A stretch of DNA of 64,000 bases from a candidate division BRC1 bacterium HGW-BRC1-1 (GCA_002842095.1 PHCB01000006.1:332044-396043); one strand, 5' to 3'; shown: positions 1 through 10,798, numbered from the stretch's first letter. Made by a program: numbers and translations. Notes: generated from the letters alone by a model not told the origin.

Positions 1-1945
<1,945 letters not shown>

Positions 1946-1949
<4 letters not shown>

Positions 1950-2365
1950 TCGCCCGGGTACACGAATTCCATCACCACTTCCGTGTCGGGATGCAGGCTC
2001 TGCTTAACCGGGCACAGCCGCGCCGAGGCTTCCAGCTTGGCGCGATCCGACTCCGAAAACTTGCCATGAGGCAGCGTGACCGTGGCCACCAGACGCGAGA
2101 TGCGACGCATGGGCGCCGCCGCCATTTCCTTGGTAACGTGAATGCGCGTGCCATCGATATCCAACCCGCTCGTCTTCGCGGTCAGACCCATGATCGTCAC
2201 CAGACACGCACCCAACGCCGCCGCAACGAGATCCGTGGGGGAGAAGGCCGCCCCGCGACCGCCATTGTCCACCGGAGCATCCGTCGTAACCTTCGCCCCG
2301 GATGGCCCGTGCGTCACCTCGCAAGCCAGATCCCCCCGATAAACAACGCCCATTTCCACTGCCAT
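1946..2365 (-). CDS. OsmC/Ohr-family peroxiredoxin-like protein
   Basis: A 139-residue cytoplasmic protein of the OsmC family, thiol-dependent hydroperoxide reductases. The two family cysteines are visible: Cys54 in LGACLVTIMG and Cys118 in ARLCPVKQSL, with the conserved FSPTDLVAAALGAC block around residues 41-54. Length is typical. GGAGG sits about ten bases before the ATG at 2365. It is first of a three-gene minus-strand operon (with the GT39-like protein and pyrH) held together by ATGA overlaps. The exact subfamily (OsmC, Ohr or YhfA-like) is not resolved. Confidence 0.93.
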
Positions 2366-2581
2366 TGCTCAATATCCTCCGCCGTAATGTTTCTGTAGTC
2401 CCGCCAAAAATGCCCCACCCCCGAACACGATGTCATCATGGAAATGGAGGGGGAGGCGGTGTTCGTTTTGCACCAACGCAAACCGTTTGAGACCGGTGCC
2501 TGTGCATCTTTTCATCAAATCTTCTCCCCCAATTTCGCTTGTTGCAAAAACCTTCCCCATCCCTGACTTGTACATCTCATC

Positions 2582-3979
2582 ATGCGAAAACGCAACGCCC
2601 GACGCCTTCTCTTTACGGTGTTCACCCTCACCGACGCCATCGGTGCCACCGCAGGGTTTGTTGCCGCTTATTTTCTGCGCTTTAACCTCGGCATCCTCGA
2701 AGTAACAAAAACCTACCGTCCCGCAGATTACCTCTTTTTCCTCCCCGTCGGGCTGGCCATCTGGCTCTTCTGGCTCGACCGCATGGGTTGCTACGACTTC
2801 CGCGACCGCGCCTTTAACCAGCAAATTCTGCGCCGCATTTCTCTCGCCGGATTTTTCGCCATGATGACTATCGTGGCCTGGCATTTCTTCGAACGAAACC
2901 TCCAGTTCTCACGGCTCATGTATCCGGTGGCCCTCGTGGGGACCATCATCGGCGTGGCGGGGTCGCGCCTGCTACTCGACCGCGTGCTGGCGCGGTTGCG
3001 CCGCACACGGCGTATCGCCGGAACTCCGGTCCTCATCCTCGGGACCAACCCCATGGCACTCAACCTCGCCCAGCGCATCCGAAGCCACGCCTACCTGGGG
3101 TTGAGCGTTGTGGGCCTGGTGCCCGTTACTCCTCACCATGCCGAGGACAACCTCGACGGATTCCCCCTGCTGGGCGATTTCGCCAACATCCGTTCCACCA
3201 TCCGCGCCCACAATGTGGAAGAGGTCATCATCGCCCAGCCCGACCTCTCGCCCCCCGAAATCCTCGACTTCATGCTCGAATGCGAAAAGGAACTCGTCGA
3301 CACCCGCGTGGTGCCCAACCTGCTGGAAAGCATGGTTGAGGAAATGCGCATGGAGCAGATCGACGGTATCCCGCTGTTCGGTCTGCGCGAAAGCCCCTTG
3401 CAGGGCTGGAGCCTCTTCTTCAAGCGCGCCATGGACATTGGCGTCAGCGCCATCGTGCTGGTCGTGCTCTCACCGATCCTGCTGCTGATTGCGCTGGCCG
3501 TGAAGCTCGGTTCGCCGGGCCCCGTGTTTTATAAACAGCGGCGCGTCGGCATCGACGGCACGCGTTTCAACATGATCAAGTTCCGCAGCATGCAAGCCGG
3601 GGCGGAGAATGAGTCGGGGCCGGTGATGGCCAAGCCCACCGACCCGCGTGTGACGCCGGTCGGGCGCTTGCTGCGCCGCACCAACCTCGACGAACTGCCC
3701 CAGTTTTTCAACGTGCTGCGGGGCGACATGAGCCTCGTGGGGCCGCGCCCCGAACGACCGCATTTCGTGAAAGAATTCCGCGAAAGCATTCCCCGATACA
3801 TGGGCCGCCACCGCGTAAAAAGCGGCATGACAGGCTGGGCCCAGGTCCACGGCCTGCGCGGCAACACCGCCATAGACGAACGAATCAAGTTTGATCTGTA
3901 CTACATAGAAAATTGGACCCTCTGGCTGGACATGAAGATACTACTCATGACCCTGAGGGCGCGGGAGAATGCTTATTAA
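2582..3979 (+). CDS. Undecaprenyl-phosphate sugar phosphotransferase (WcaJ/PssY family)
   Basis: Transfers a sugar-1-phosphate from a nucleotide sugar to undecaprenyl phosphate, the first step of an exopolysaccharide or O-antigen repeat unit at the inner membrane. The 465-residue protein has about four N-terminal membrane helices (10-132), a nucleotide-binding-like region (VLILGTNPMALNLAQRI), another helix near 285-305 and a C-terminal bacterial sugar transferase domain with FYKQRRVGIDG, IKFRSMQAGAE, TNLDELPQFFNVLRGDMSLVGPRPE and SGMTGWAQVHGLRG. Full length for the family. No strong Shine-Dalgarno precedes the ATG. It stands alone, divergent from osmC, with no polysaccharide cluster beside it. 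The sugar is unknown. Confidence 0.95.
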   Translation: MRKRNARRLLFTVFTLTDAIGATAGFVAAYFLRFNLGILEVTKTYRPADYLFFLPVGLAIWLFWLDRMGCYDFRDRAFNQQILRRISLAGFFAMMTIVAWHFFERNLQFSRLMYPVALVGTIIGVAGSRLLLDRVLARLRRTRRIAGTPVLILGTNPMALNLAQRIRSHAYLGLSVVGLVPVTPHHAEDNLDGFPLLGDFANIRSTIRAHNVEEVIIAQPDLSPPEILDFMLECEKELVDTRVVPNLLESMVEEMRMEQIDGIPLFGLRESPLQGWSLFFKRAMDIGVSAIVLVVLSPILLLIALAVKLGSPGPVFYKQRRVGIDGTRFNMIKFRSMQAGAENESGPVMAKPTDPRVTPVGRLLRRTNLDELPQFFNVLRGDMSLVGPRPERPHFVKEFRESIPRYMGRHRVKSGMTGWAQVHGLRGNTAIDERIKFDLYYIENWTLWLDMKILLMTLRARENAY

Positions 3980-3985
3980 AAGCTA

Positions 3986-4089
3986 TTTGACGCAAAGACG
4001 CAAAGAACGCAAAGAAAAGCCAAATACTATTTAATTTAAAAAGGCCCTTGTTTTAATGTTATGATTTTACTTTGCGTCTTTGCGTCAAA
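3986..4089. repeat. CAAAG-type inverted repeat between convergent genes
   Basis: A perfect 20-bp inverted repeat: TTTGACGCAAAGACGCAAAG at 3986-4005 and its reverse complement at 4070-4089, with an AT-rich loop of about 64 bp. The arms are built of 8-nt GACGCAAA units. It lies between the convergent sugar transferase and prmC, and the prmC stop codon (4085-4087) is inside the right arm. A bidirectional terminator is plausible. Related arrays occur at 6332, 10428 and 39647. Confidence 0.85.
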
Positions 4090-4957
4090 GTTTATAAGCC
4101 ACCAAGATTCTCTCTATCCCAGCATAATCCTTAATTACGCTCACTTCTGCCAGCCCTGCTGCCTTCGCAATTTCTTTAGTCTTGTCCATCTGTCCGGCGC
4201 CGACTTCCATAATTACGCTTCCCCCGGTTGCGAGTAATTCGGGAGCCGCCTTTAACACCTGCTCAATCGCTGCGTAGCCTAAGTTATCTGCGAACAGCGC
4301 CTGGTGCGGTTCGTGATTTACCACGTCGGGCATCATGGTTGCCTTGTCTGCAGGGTCCACATACGGCGGGTTCGCCGCCAGAACGTGGAACCCGTCGCCA
4401 ACCCCCTCAAAATCCGCCTGCACAAGTAACGTCACGCGGTCGCTCACGCCGTGGCGCTCTGCGTTGCGCCGCGCCACTTCCGCCGCCGCTGGACTGATTT
4501 CCGTGGCGACCACCTGCACCCGAGGTTCTTCCGCCGCCAGCGACACCGCTATGGCGCCGCTTCCCACGCCGAATTCCAGCACACGCAGTTCCGCCTCGCC
4601 CGCCCAGCGCTCATCGCGCAACGCCGCCAGCGCCGCCTCCACCAGAAGTTCGGTCTCCGGACGCGGTATCAGCACCGCCGGGTTCACTTCGAAAGACCGG
4701 CCAAAAAAATCGCGTCGCCCGAGGATGTAGGCCACCGGCTCCATCCCCGCCCGCCGCCGCACCAGTTCACGCGCCCGCGCCATCTCGCTCTCGGCCATGG
4801 GGCGGTCGAAGCTCAGATACACCTGAAGTCGATCCATCCCCAGCACCTCGCCCACCAGCAACTCGGCATCCAGGCGCGGCGTCACGATCCCCTTACCTCG
4901 GAAAAAATCCGTGGTGCGGATGATCACTTCGCCCAAAGTCAAAATTGGTTCAGCCAT
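4085..4957 (-). CDS. prmC: Peptide chain release factor glutamine methyltransferase
   Basis: Methylates the glutamine of the GGQ motif of RF1 and RF2, needed for efficient translation termination. The 290-residue protein has the N-terminal helical domain and VLIPRPETELLVEAAL (about 96-110), the SAM-binding EFGVGSGAIAV (128-138) and the catalytic NPPY motif (196-199, in AANPPYVDP). The length is normal. Its start overlaps the end of the upstream methylthiotransferase gene by eight bases, so the two are probably co-transcribed. The stop codon falls in the hairpin repeat shared with the convergent gene. Confidence 0.96.
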   Translation of the reverse strand: MAEPILTLGEVIIRTTDFFRGKGIVTPRLDAELLVGEVLGMDRLQVYLSFDRPMAESEMARARELVRRRAGMEPVAYILGRRDFFGRSFEVNPAVLIPRPETELLVEAALAALRDERWAGEAELRVLEFGVGSGAIAVSLAAEEPRVQVVATEISPAAAEVARRNAERHGVSDRVTLLVQADFEGVGDGFHVLAANPPYVDPADKATMMPDVVNHEPHQALFADNLGYAAIEQVLKAAPELLATGGSVIMEVGAGQMDKTKEIAKAAGLAEVSVIKDYAGIERILVAYKL

Positions 4958-6275
4958 GACTGGGCCTCCGCCCGGTTTCCTCGAAACAGTCGACTTGCTC
5001 TACCACCCGGCCCGTGGTGTGGAACCCTTCCACGCCGGTAATTTCAACCGTCATTCGGGTTCCCGGGGTGTGCGATTCCGCCACGATGACCGGCACATAC
5101 TGCCGCGTGCGAAACATCGTGACGTCCGCACGGGGATTATCCTCGGCGATGGCCCACACGTCCCGCCCCACCAACGGATTCAAGGCCTGCTGGTTCACCG
5201 CCACCGCTAGCGCCGCCAGTTCCTTGCTCCGCGCGGAAATAACCCGCGACTCCAACCCCGGCAGACGCGCCGCCCGGGTGCCCGGACGCGCTGAATACCG
5301 CGAGCGATTCACCACCGGCACCGCCGCCTCTTCGATCAGTTGCAACGTCTGAACAAAATCAGCATCGCCTTCGGTCGGAAACCCGACGATCACATCCGTC
5401 GCCAGCGTCAGGTCTGGCAGGCGCTCGCGCAAAACATCTGCGATGGCCCGAAAATCATCCGCCGCGTACTCGCGACCCATGGCCGCCAGCACCGCATCCG
5501 ACCCGGCCTGCACCGGTATGTGCGCAAACTGGAAGAACTTCGGATGCGCCAGCGCCTCGGCGAACTCGTCCGCCCACGGCTTCACCAGATCGGGGTTCGC
5601 CATCCCCACCCTCACCACGAAATCACCCGGCACCCGCGCCACGCGCCGCAGAAGGCGCGGCAGATTGGTGCCGCGATCGACGCCATACGCTCCGCAATCC
5701 TGCGAGGTCAGCCACATCATGCTGACGCCATCCGCCACCGCCGCTTCCACTGCGGCGATGATGTCGTCTTCCTCAAACGAATGCAGTCTCCCCCGCGCCA
5801 GCACCGTCTGGCAGAAGGTGCAGTCGCCCAGGCAGCCTTTGCTGATGGGGATAATTTCCACCGCCGGATTCTTGCGCCGCTTGGGCAACAGCAACCGGGG
5901 CGCATGTTCGCGGTGGGTCACTCTGACCCGCTCGCCCGCCAGCGTGCGGCGCACGACCTCGGCGATCTGGCCGACATTATCCGGCCCCATCTGGCTGACA
6001 GCCTCAAACTCGCGCGCCTGACCAGGCACCCGCGGCACACAACCGGCCAGCACCAGTGCAGGGACGCGGTCTCCCCGGCCCAGTTCGTTCATGCGCCGAC
6101 GGAGATCAAGCACCGTCCGGTCCTTCACGGTGCAACTGTTCACCACCACCACATCCGCAGCGGATGCCTCCGCCACCAGCGTAAACCCGGCACGCTCAAG
6201 CAACCCCGCCATCACCTCACTGTCGGAAGTATTAAAGGCACAGCCATACGTCTCAATATGAACAGAAGGACTCAC
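4950..6275 (-). CDS. Archaeal/CDKAL1-type tRNA t6A37 methylthiotransferase (MtaB-like)
   Basis: Radical-SAM enzyme that adds a methylthio group to t6A37 of tRNA. Order: N-terminal UPF0004 domain (HIETYGCAFNTSDSEVMAGLL, VVNSCTVKDRT), radical-SAM CxxxCxxC in KGCLGDCTFCQ, LATDVIVGFPTE, and a C-terminal TRAM-like domain. YGCxxNxSDSEVMAGLL and NRSRYSARPGTRAA are more like archaeal and eukaryotic (e-MtaB/CDKAL1) enzymes than bacterial MiaB. The frame is open up to 6413, but that part translates a CAAAG repeat array, so I prefer the GTG at 6275 just ahead of the conserved domain. That start lacks a clear ribosome site and is uncertain. About 441 residues. Confidence 0.88.
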   Translation of the reverse strand: MSPSVHIETYGCAFNTSDSEVMAGLLERAGFTLVAEASAADVVVVNSCTVKDRTVLDLRRRMNELGRGDRVPALVLAGCVPRVPGQAREFEAVSQMGPDNVGQIAEVVRRTLAGERVRVTHREHAPRLLLPKRRKNPAVEIIPISKGCLGDCTFCQTVLARGRLHSFEEDDIIAAVEAAVADGVSMMWLTSQDCGAYGVDRGTNLPRLLRRVARVPGDFVVRVGMANPDLVKPWADEFAEALAHPKFFQFAHIPVQAGSDAVLAAMGREYAADDFRAIADVLRERLPDLTLATDVIVGFPTEGDADFVQTLQLIEEAAVPVVNRSRYSARPGTRAARLPGLESRVISARSKELAALAVAVNQQALNPLVGRDVWAIAEDNPRADVTMFRTRQYVPVIVAESHTPGTRMTVEITGVEGFHTTGRVVEQVDCFEETGRRPSHG

Positions 6276-6331
6276 GACCAAGGAAACAGGGAGACGGCTG
6301 GAATTGTTCGAAAAAAAGAAAAGCAAACGAA

Positions 6332-6409
6332 TTTGACACGAAGACACAAAGACACAAAGAGACTCAAAAGGAAGAGTTTTGACGCAAAGATGCAAAGGCG
6401 CAAAGAAAG
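6332..6409. repeat. CAAAG-type short repeat array
   Basis: Two blocks of imperfect 8-9-nt units (GACACAAA and GACGCAAAG variants) in the spacer upstream of the minus-strand methylthiotransferase gene and downstream of the minus-strand secreted-protein gene. Same family as the arrays at 3986, 10428 and 39647. No gene is seen in this spacer. Confidence 0.75.
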
Positions 6410-6481
6410 ACATAACAAAATATTATAAGAGAAATAATCCTTATGGGGAAAATTTCCCTTTTCTTTTTTACTTAGAAATCT

Positions 6482-7396
6482 TTATTCGTGTTCAATTGTG
6501 TCTATTAGTGGTTCGTAAATACTATCGGTAAAGAACCCGGGATCCTGCTTAGTTCCCCCCAGTAATGCGTGGAGGAAACCGTTCCGTTCCACGATGACTG
6601 TATGTAATATCTTGTTTTCCGGGTTTCGGTGAGCATTTATATCCACTCGGCCGTCAAACCCCCTCGCCGACCAAATCAACGTTCCACTGGTTTCCTCAAG
6701 TGCAATAGCCTCCCGGCGGAGGTCGCGCACCATGGCCTGCGTGCGCCCCCAAGTGCCGCCTTGTTCGCTCACGATGCGCTTGCCGTTTACCTCCACCCGG
6801 CGGTCATCGTACGCCGCCACCACCAGCGCGTTGCGCTCGCCGCTCCGCAGCCACCGCGCCAGTTTCGCCGATTGCGACGTGGCGCTGTCGTACGCATAAT
6901 TCGCATCCAGAAACGCGATTCGGGTCACCGTCGATGGAATATCCTCCACCGCGTTTATAAACCCGATCAGCAAACTCCCGCCGCCGCTATGGGCCACCAG
7001 TTCATTCCGTCTCCAGGTCGGCCAGCTTCGCCCCTCCGCTTCCAGATACACCACCGCCGTGGGCACATCCGGTTGCAACTTCCGCAACGCCCGCGTCTGC
7101 GCACCAATGTGCTGAATACCGAAATGCCAATCCATCCCCGGCATCACCTTCCGACCCCGCGTCTGCTCGATGGTATTGCCATTGGGCAGCGCATACACCA
7201 CCACCCGGCCCCGCGTCCCATCCCCATGCCTCGCCGCCGAAGTTGTCGTCTCGTCAGGCAGATCAACGAACATCCTACCACCGCACTCCAGCGGTCCGGT
7301 CGTAACCACCGCCGCCGCCCCCACTGCACATCCCCACACCATGCCGGCCATCGCCAAGATCATCAAAACACCCCCGCGCCGCGCTGACCGTTTCAT
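6482..7396 (-). CDS. Secreted protein of unknown function, possible alpha/beta-hydrolase fold
   Basis: I do not recognise a named family. From the chosen ATG at 7396, 304 residues begin with a basic, hydrophobic signal peptide (KRSARRGGVLMILAMAGMVWG). GAGG lies eight bases upstream, which favours this ATG over the one at 7402 and the longer open frame to 7579. ELVAHSGGGSLLIGF followed by RIAFLDANYAYD looks like a nucleophile-elbow serine in an alpha/beta hydrolase; this is inference. Probably periplasmic or extracellular. It is divergent from korA, with a 290-bp shared upstream region. Confidence 0.7.
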   Translation of the reverse strand: MKRSARRGGVLMILAMAGMVWGCAVGAAAVVTTGPLECGGRMFVDLPDETTTSAARHGDGTRGRVVVYALPNGNTIEQTRGRKVMPGMDWHFGIQHIGAQTRALRKLQPDVPTAVVYLEAEGRSWPTWRRNELVAHSGGGSLLIGFINAVEDIPSTVTRIAFLDANYAYDSATSQSAKLARWLRSGERNALVVAAYDDRRVEVNGKRIVSEQGGTWGRTQAMVRDLRREAIALEETSGTLIWSARGFDGRVDINAHRNPENKILHTVIVERNGFLHALLGGTKQDPGFFTDSIYEPLIDTIEHE

Positions 7397-7687
7397 TTTC
7401 ATTCCCTCATCCCACCCCATCTCCACCGGCTTTTCAAGTACCCCGTTTTTCTCCTCAACTCCCCGGCCAATTTCCCTTGAGTTGTGCGATGCCGCGGTTT
7501 CGACTGTCTTTTGTACTTTAACGCTTCTGGCGACACGCCGGCTTTTCAGGCTTTCATCGAGGGGCTTCAATCGCACCACCCGCCATCCAAGCCCGCCTGC
7601 CGCAACGACAGCGTGAAAGTGCCGATCATCGCGCCCGCGGGAAACGGACGCGAGACCGGACCTACGGGAAGGAATCGCGCGTTAATC

Positions 7688-9496
7688 ATGAACCACGTCA
7701 GGCCCACCACCATCCGCTTCGAGGGCGACTCGGGTGACGGCATCATCTCCATGGGCAAACTCGTTGCCCGCACCGCAGCCCGCCTCGGCTACCACGTTTA
7801 CACCTACAGCACCTTCCTCGCCATCGTGCGCGGTGGTCAGGTCACCTTCCAACTTCGCATCGGTGCCGAACCGCTGCTCTCCCAGGGCAACGAACCCGAC
7901 ATCGTGGTGGCCCTCAACCGCCAGGCAGTGCATGAATCCCTGCCCGTTCTGCGGTCAGGCGCCATCGTTATTCACCCCAATTTCCATGGCGCGGACGAGA
8001 CTCTGCCCTCCGGCGTAACCGGTCTGGCCGTTGATTTCAAAGAACTCGCCGAAGGCAAAACCGGCAGTTCGCGTTCAAAAAACATCGTCGCTGCGGGCGC
8101 TGTCATGGCGCTTCTTGGGCTTGAAGAAGAAACCGCCGACACTGTCTTGAGCGCAATGTTTGGTGGCAAGGGCGAGGATATTCAGGCCAACAACTCTGCC
8201 GCTCTGGCGGCGGGTTATGACGAAGGTGAAAAGCACGCCGCGAAGGCTGCTCACATTCGCCCCGAGGCGCCCGCCGATCCCAAACCGCGCATGCTTATTT
8301 CAGGCAACGAAGCCATCGCGCTGGGTGCCCTCGCCGGCGGGGTGCGATTTTATGCCGGATACCCCATCACCCCCGCCAGCGAAATTATGGAATGGCTGGC
8401 CAGTCGCCTGCCCCGCGTGGGCGGCATGATGTTCCAGGCCGAGGACGAAATTGCCGCTCTGGGCATGTGCATCGGCGCCTCCTATGGCGGCGTGAAAACC
8501 ATGACCGCAACCAGCGGCCCGGGCCTTTCGCTCATGATCGAACTCATCGGCCTCGCGGGCATGGCCGAGATTCCCGTCGTCATCGTCGACGTGCAACGCG
8601 CCGGCCCCTCCACGGGCATGCCGACCAAGGAGGCCCAGGGCGATCTTATCCAGGCCGTGCACGGCACCCACGGCGAGGTTCCCCGCGTGGTCCTCGCACC
8701 ACAGACCGTGGCCGACTGCTTCACCCAGACCATCCGTGCGGTCAATCTCTCGCACCGCTTCCACATCCCGGTCATTCTCCTCAGCAGCCAGAGCCTTTCG
8801 CACCGTATGCAGACCATCGATGCGGCTGAACTCGAAAGCGTCGGCGTGTACCACGAGCCCCTGTTCGATCCCGCCAGTGTCCCCACCCCCGAGGCCCCCT
8901 TCCTGCGCTACCGCGAGGAACCCGACGGGGCGACCTCGCTGCGTTCCGTCCCCGGCCAGCCGGGCGGAATGTACCGCGCCGGCGGCCTCGAACACGACGA
9001 AGCCGGCAACCCCAACTTCGAACCCGCAGGCCGACGCAAGATGGTCGAACGACGCCGCCTGCGCATGCGCGCCATTTCCCGCGCGCTTCGCGGCGAAACC
9101 ATATATCACAAGCCCGAGGAAGTCACCACACTGGGCCTCATGAGCTGGGGAGCCACCGCCAGCGTTGCCCGCGAAGCACTGCTGAAGCTTGGTCAGCAAG
9201 GCACCATCGTGGCCGATCTTCTACCCCATCTGCTCTGGCCCATGCCCAGCATCGCCATCCGGGATTTCCTCGCCAGCGGCATTAAAACCCTCTTCATCGC
9301 GGAACTCAATGCCACGCGGCAATTCGCCGAAATGCTCAGCGCACGGTTCACGAGCGATCTCCTCCATTACGGCATTGAGGTGGTAAGCATCACCAAGGAC
9401 GAAGGCCTCCCCTTCACCCCCGACGAAATCCAATCCGCGATTCAAAATCATCTTAACCGGCACCAACCGGCTCCCGAGGAGGTCCTCGCAAAATGA
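7688..9496 (+). CDS. korA: 2-oxoacid:ferredoxin oxidoreductase, alpha (fused gamma-alpha) subunit
   Basis: With the next gene, catalyses CoA-dependent oxidative decarboxylation of a 2-oxoacid, probably 2-oxoglutarate, reducing ferredoxin. The 602-residue protein has an N-terminal gamma-like domain (RFEGDSGDGIISMGKL, about 9-24, to ~190) and a pyrimidine-binding alpha domain (ALGALAGGVRFYAGYPITPASEIMEWL, MTATSGPGLSLM, GPSTGMPTKEAQGDL). This two-subunit layout matches KorAB-type enzymes. The open frame extends back to 7484, but conservation begins at the ATG at 7688. The stop overlaps the korB start as ATGA. The substrate call rests on domain layout only. Confidence 0.92.
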   Translation: MNHVRPTTIRFEGDSGDGIISMGKLVARTAARLGYHVYTYSTFLAIVRGGQVTFQLRIGAEPLLSQGNEPDIVVALNRQAVHESLPVLRSGAIVIHPNFHGADETLPSGVTGLAVDFKELAEGKTGSSRSKNIVAAGAVMALLGLEEETADTVLSAMFGGKGEDIQANNSAALAAGYDEGEKHAAKAAHIRPEAPADPKPRMLISGNEAIALGALAGGVRFYAGYPITPASEIMEWLASRLPRVGGMMFQAEDEIAALGMCIGASYGGVKTMTATSGPGLSLMIELIGLAGMAEIPVVIVDVQRAGPSTGMPTKEAQGDLIQAVHGTHGEVPRVVLAPQTVADCFTQTIRAVNLSHRFHIPVILLSSQSLSHRMQTIDAAELESVGVYHEPLFDPASVPTPEAPFLRYREEPDGATSLRSVPGQPGGMYRAGGLEHDEAGNPNFEPAGRRKMVERRRLRMRAISRALRGETIYHKPEEVTTLGLMSWGATASVAREALLKLGQQGTIVADLLPHLLWPMPSIAIRDFLASGIKTLFIAELNATRQFAEMLSARFTSDLLHYGIEVVSITKDEGLPFTPDEIQSAIQNHLNRHQPAPEEVLAK

Positions 9497-10404
9497 GCGA
9501 CAATACCACTACCACCCAATCCGCCGGCACAGCCGTTGCCCAAGGCCCGACCGCCGCAACCCGCAAAAGCTATAAAGGCTCCGCCAAGGTCACGTGGTGC
9601 CCGGGCTGTGGAGACTACGGCGTGCTGGCTTTCCTCGACAAAGCTCTCGTCGCCTATGGCCGACCCGAACACGACATCGCCGTTATATCCGGCATCGGAT
9701 GCTCCAGCCGCTTCCCCTACTTCATGAACACCTATGGTTTCCACACCTTGCATGGTCGTGCGTTGCCCGTGGCCACCGGTCTGAAACTCGCGCGGCCCGA
9801 CCTCACCGTCATCGCCACGGGCGGAGACGGCGATGCGCTCGCCATTGGTGGCAATCACTTTTTCCACACCATGCGCCGCAACCCCGACCTCACCTACATC
9901 CTGATGGACAACCAGATCTACGGCATGACCAAAGGCCAGGCCGCCCCCACCAGCAAACTCGGCATGCACAGCAAGAGTTCCCCCCTGGGCACCATCGAGG
10001 AACCGGTCGATCCCGTCTGGGCGGCCCTCACCATGGGAGCGACCTTCGTTGCCCAGGCCGCCAGCCACGATGCAACCTCACTGACCGAACTCATTCTTGC
10101 AGGTCTGCGCCACCCGGGCATGGCGTTCATCAACTGCCTCAGCCCATGCGTTACCTTCAATGCCGGCATGGATAAAAATTACTTCAAGGAACGCTCCACC
10201 CCCCTGCCCGAGGGCTACGATCCCACCGATTACGGTCAGGCGTTGAACCTGATGCACAACGCCAGGGATTCATTCCCGCTGGGCCTGATCTATACCACCC
10301 GTCGCCCCACGCTGCACGAACGGGCCGAAGCCATCGGAGCCGCCATCAAACCCGGCACCGCCCCCCCCGCCGACGTGGAAAGCATCATGGCGGAGTTTAT
10401 GTAA
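9493..10404 (+). CDS. korB: 2-oxoacid:ferredoxin oxidoreductase, beta subunit
   Basis: The thiamine-diphosphate-binding partner of KorA, 303 residues. Shows the cysteine motif WCPGCGDYGVLAFLD (about 36-50), GIGCSSRFPYFMNTYGFHTLHGRALPVATG as TEENSS-like blocks, and the ThDP/Mg motif GDGDALAIGGNHF with NQIYGMTKGQ. Length fits KorB. Coupled to korA by ATGA at 9493-9496. It is followed by a CAAAG-type repeat and then the ilv leader. Confidence 0.95.
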   Translation: MSDNTTTTQSAGTAVAQGPTAATRKSYKGSAKVTWCPGCGDYGVLAFLDKALVAYGRPEHDIAVISGIGCSSRFPYFMNTYGFHTLHGRALPVATGLKLARPDLTVIATGGDGDALAIGGNHFFHTMRRNPDLTYILMDNQIYGMTKGQAAPTSKLGMHSKSSPLGTIEEPVDPVWAALTMGATFVAQAASHDATSLTELILAGLRHPGMAFINCLSPCVTFNAGMDKNYFKERSTPLPEGYDPTDYGQALNLMHNARDSFPLGLIYTTRRPTLHERAEAIGAAIKPGTAPPADVESIMAEFM

Positions 10405-10427
10405 GGTCGCTTTTCGTTTTTCGCTTT

Positions 10428-10457
10428 TCTTTGCGCTCTTCGCGTCTTTGCGTCAAA
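10428..10457. repeat. CAAAG-type repeat, single arm
   Basis: CTTTGCGCTCTTCGCGTC followed by TTTGCGTCAAA, a half copy of the CAAAG family, just downstream of korB and upstream of the ilv leader. Only one arm is evident, so it is not a hairpin by itself. Confidence 0.65.
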
Positions 10458-10521
10458 TTTTTCGACCCACACCATTTTTCCATGAAGTCTCCACAACCGC
10501 CGTTGTACCGCTTTACCAATC

Positions 10522-10623
10522 ATGCAATCCACAAACTACGCAACCACCTCTGCCACAGTGCCCGCCTCCCCGCTGGCGCTCGTAGCTGTAGTACGCGTAG
10601 TACTTTTGGCCATCGCGCCATAG
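10522..10623 (+). CDS. Branched-chain leader peptide (ivbL-like) controlling ilvBN
   Basis: A 33-codon open frame (ATG 10522, TAG 10621) whose second half reads LALVAVVRVVLLAIAP. Ten of those sixteen residues are Val, Leu or Ile. E. coli IvbL ends VVVVRVVVVVGNAP, strikingly similar in composition, the central Arg and the final AP. It lies 28 bases before a terminator hairpin and 175 bases before ilvB, and encodes two segments of an alternative-pairing attenuator. Scarce charged Val/Leu/Ile tRNA would stall the ribosome and permit readthrough. There is no obvious Shine-Dalgarno, the main weakness. Confidence 0.85.
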   Translation: MQSTNYATTSATVPASPLALVAVVRVVLLAIAP

Positions 10624-10690
10624 CGGGGATCGCATAACACAAGGTTTGCGGCCCCTGCCGGCGCGATAGCCGGCGGGGGCTTCTTCTTGT
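10568..10690 (+). promoter_or_regulatory. Transcription attenuator of ilvBN (alternative RNA hairpins)
   Basis: Mutually exclusive pairings can be drawn. Pause hairpin 1:2: CCCCGCTGGCGC (10568-10579) with GCGCC (10615-10619) plus AGCGGGG (10622-10628), 12 bp with a two-base bulge. Antiterminator 2:3: GGGG (10625-10628) with CCCC (10652-10655), GC (10623-10624) with GC (10657-10658), GCGCC with GGCGC (10660-10664). Terminator 3:4: 10651-10680 followed by a T-rich tract. Segment 1 lies in the leader codons and segment 2 covers the leader stop, the classic geometry. Pairings are by eye; energies were not calculated. Confidence 0.8.
10651..10690 (+). terminator. Intrinsic terminator of the ilv attenuator
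   Basis: GCCCCTGCCGGC (10651-10662), a six-base loop, and GCCGGCGGGGGC (10669-10680): a 12-bp stem with one G-U pair, followed by TTCTTCTTGT. It sits between the leader peptide stop and ilvB, so termination here must be relieved for ilvBN expression. Confidence 0.85.
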
Positions 10691-10798
10691 CTGGCCCCGA
10701 TTCTCTCCCCCGCCGGCGGCCCCTTCCCCTCGCGCCGCCCGGGCGGCCTCCCCAAACCACCATTTTGCAGGTTTCACATTACGAAGGAGAGCATCACC

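Noticed and set aside
4950-6413. Long N-terminal extension of the methylthiotransferase
   Set aside because: The first ~46 codons translate a CAAAG repeat array and hydrophobic noise; conservation begins at HIETYGC.
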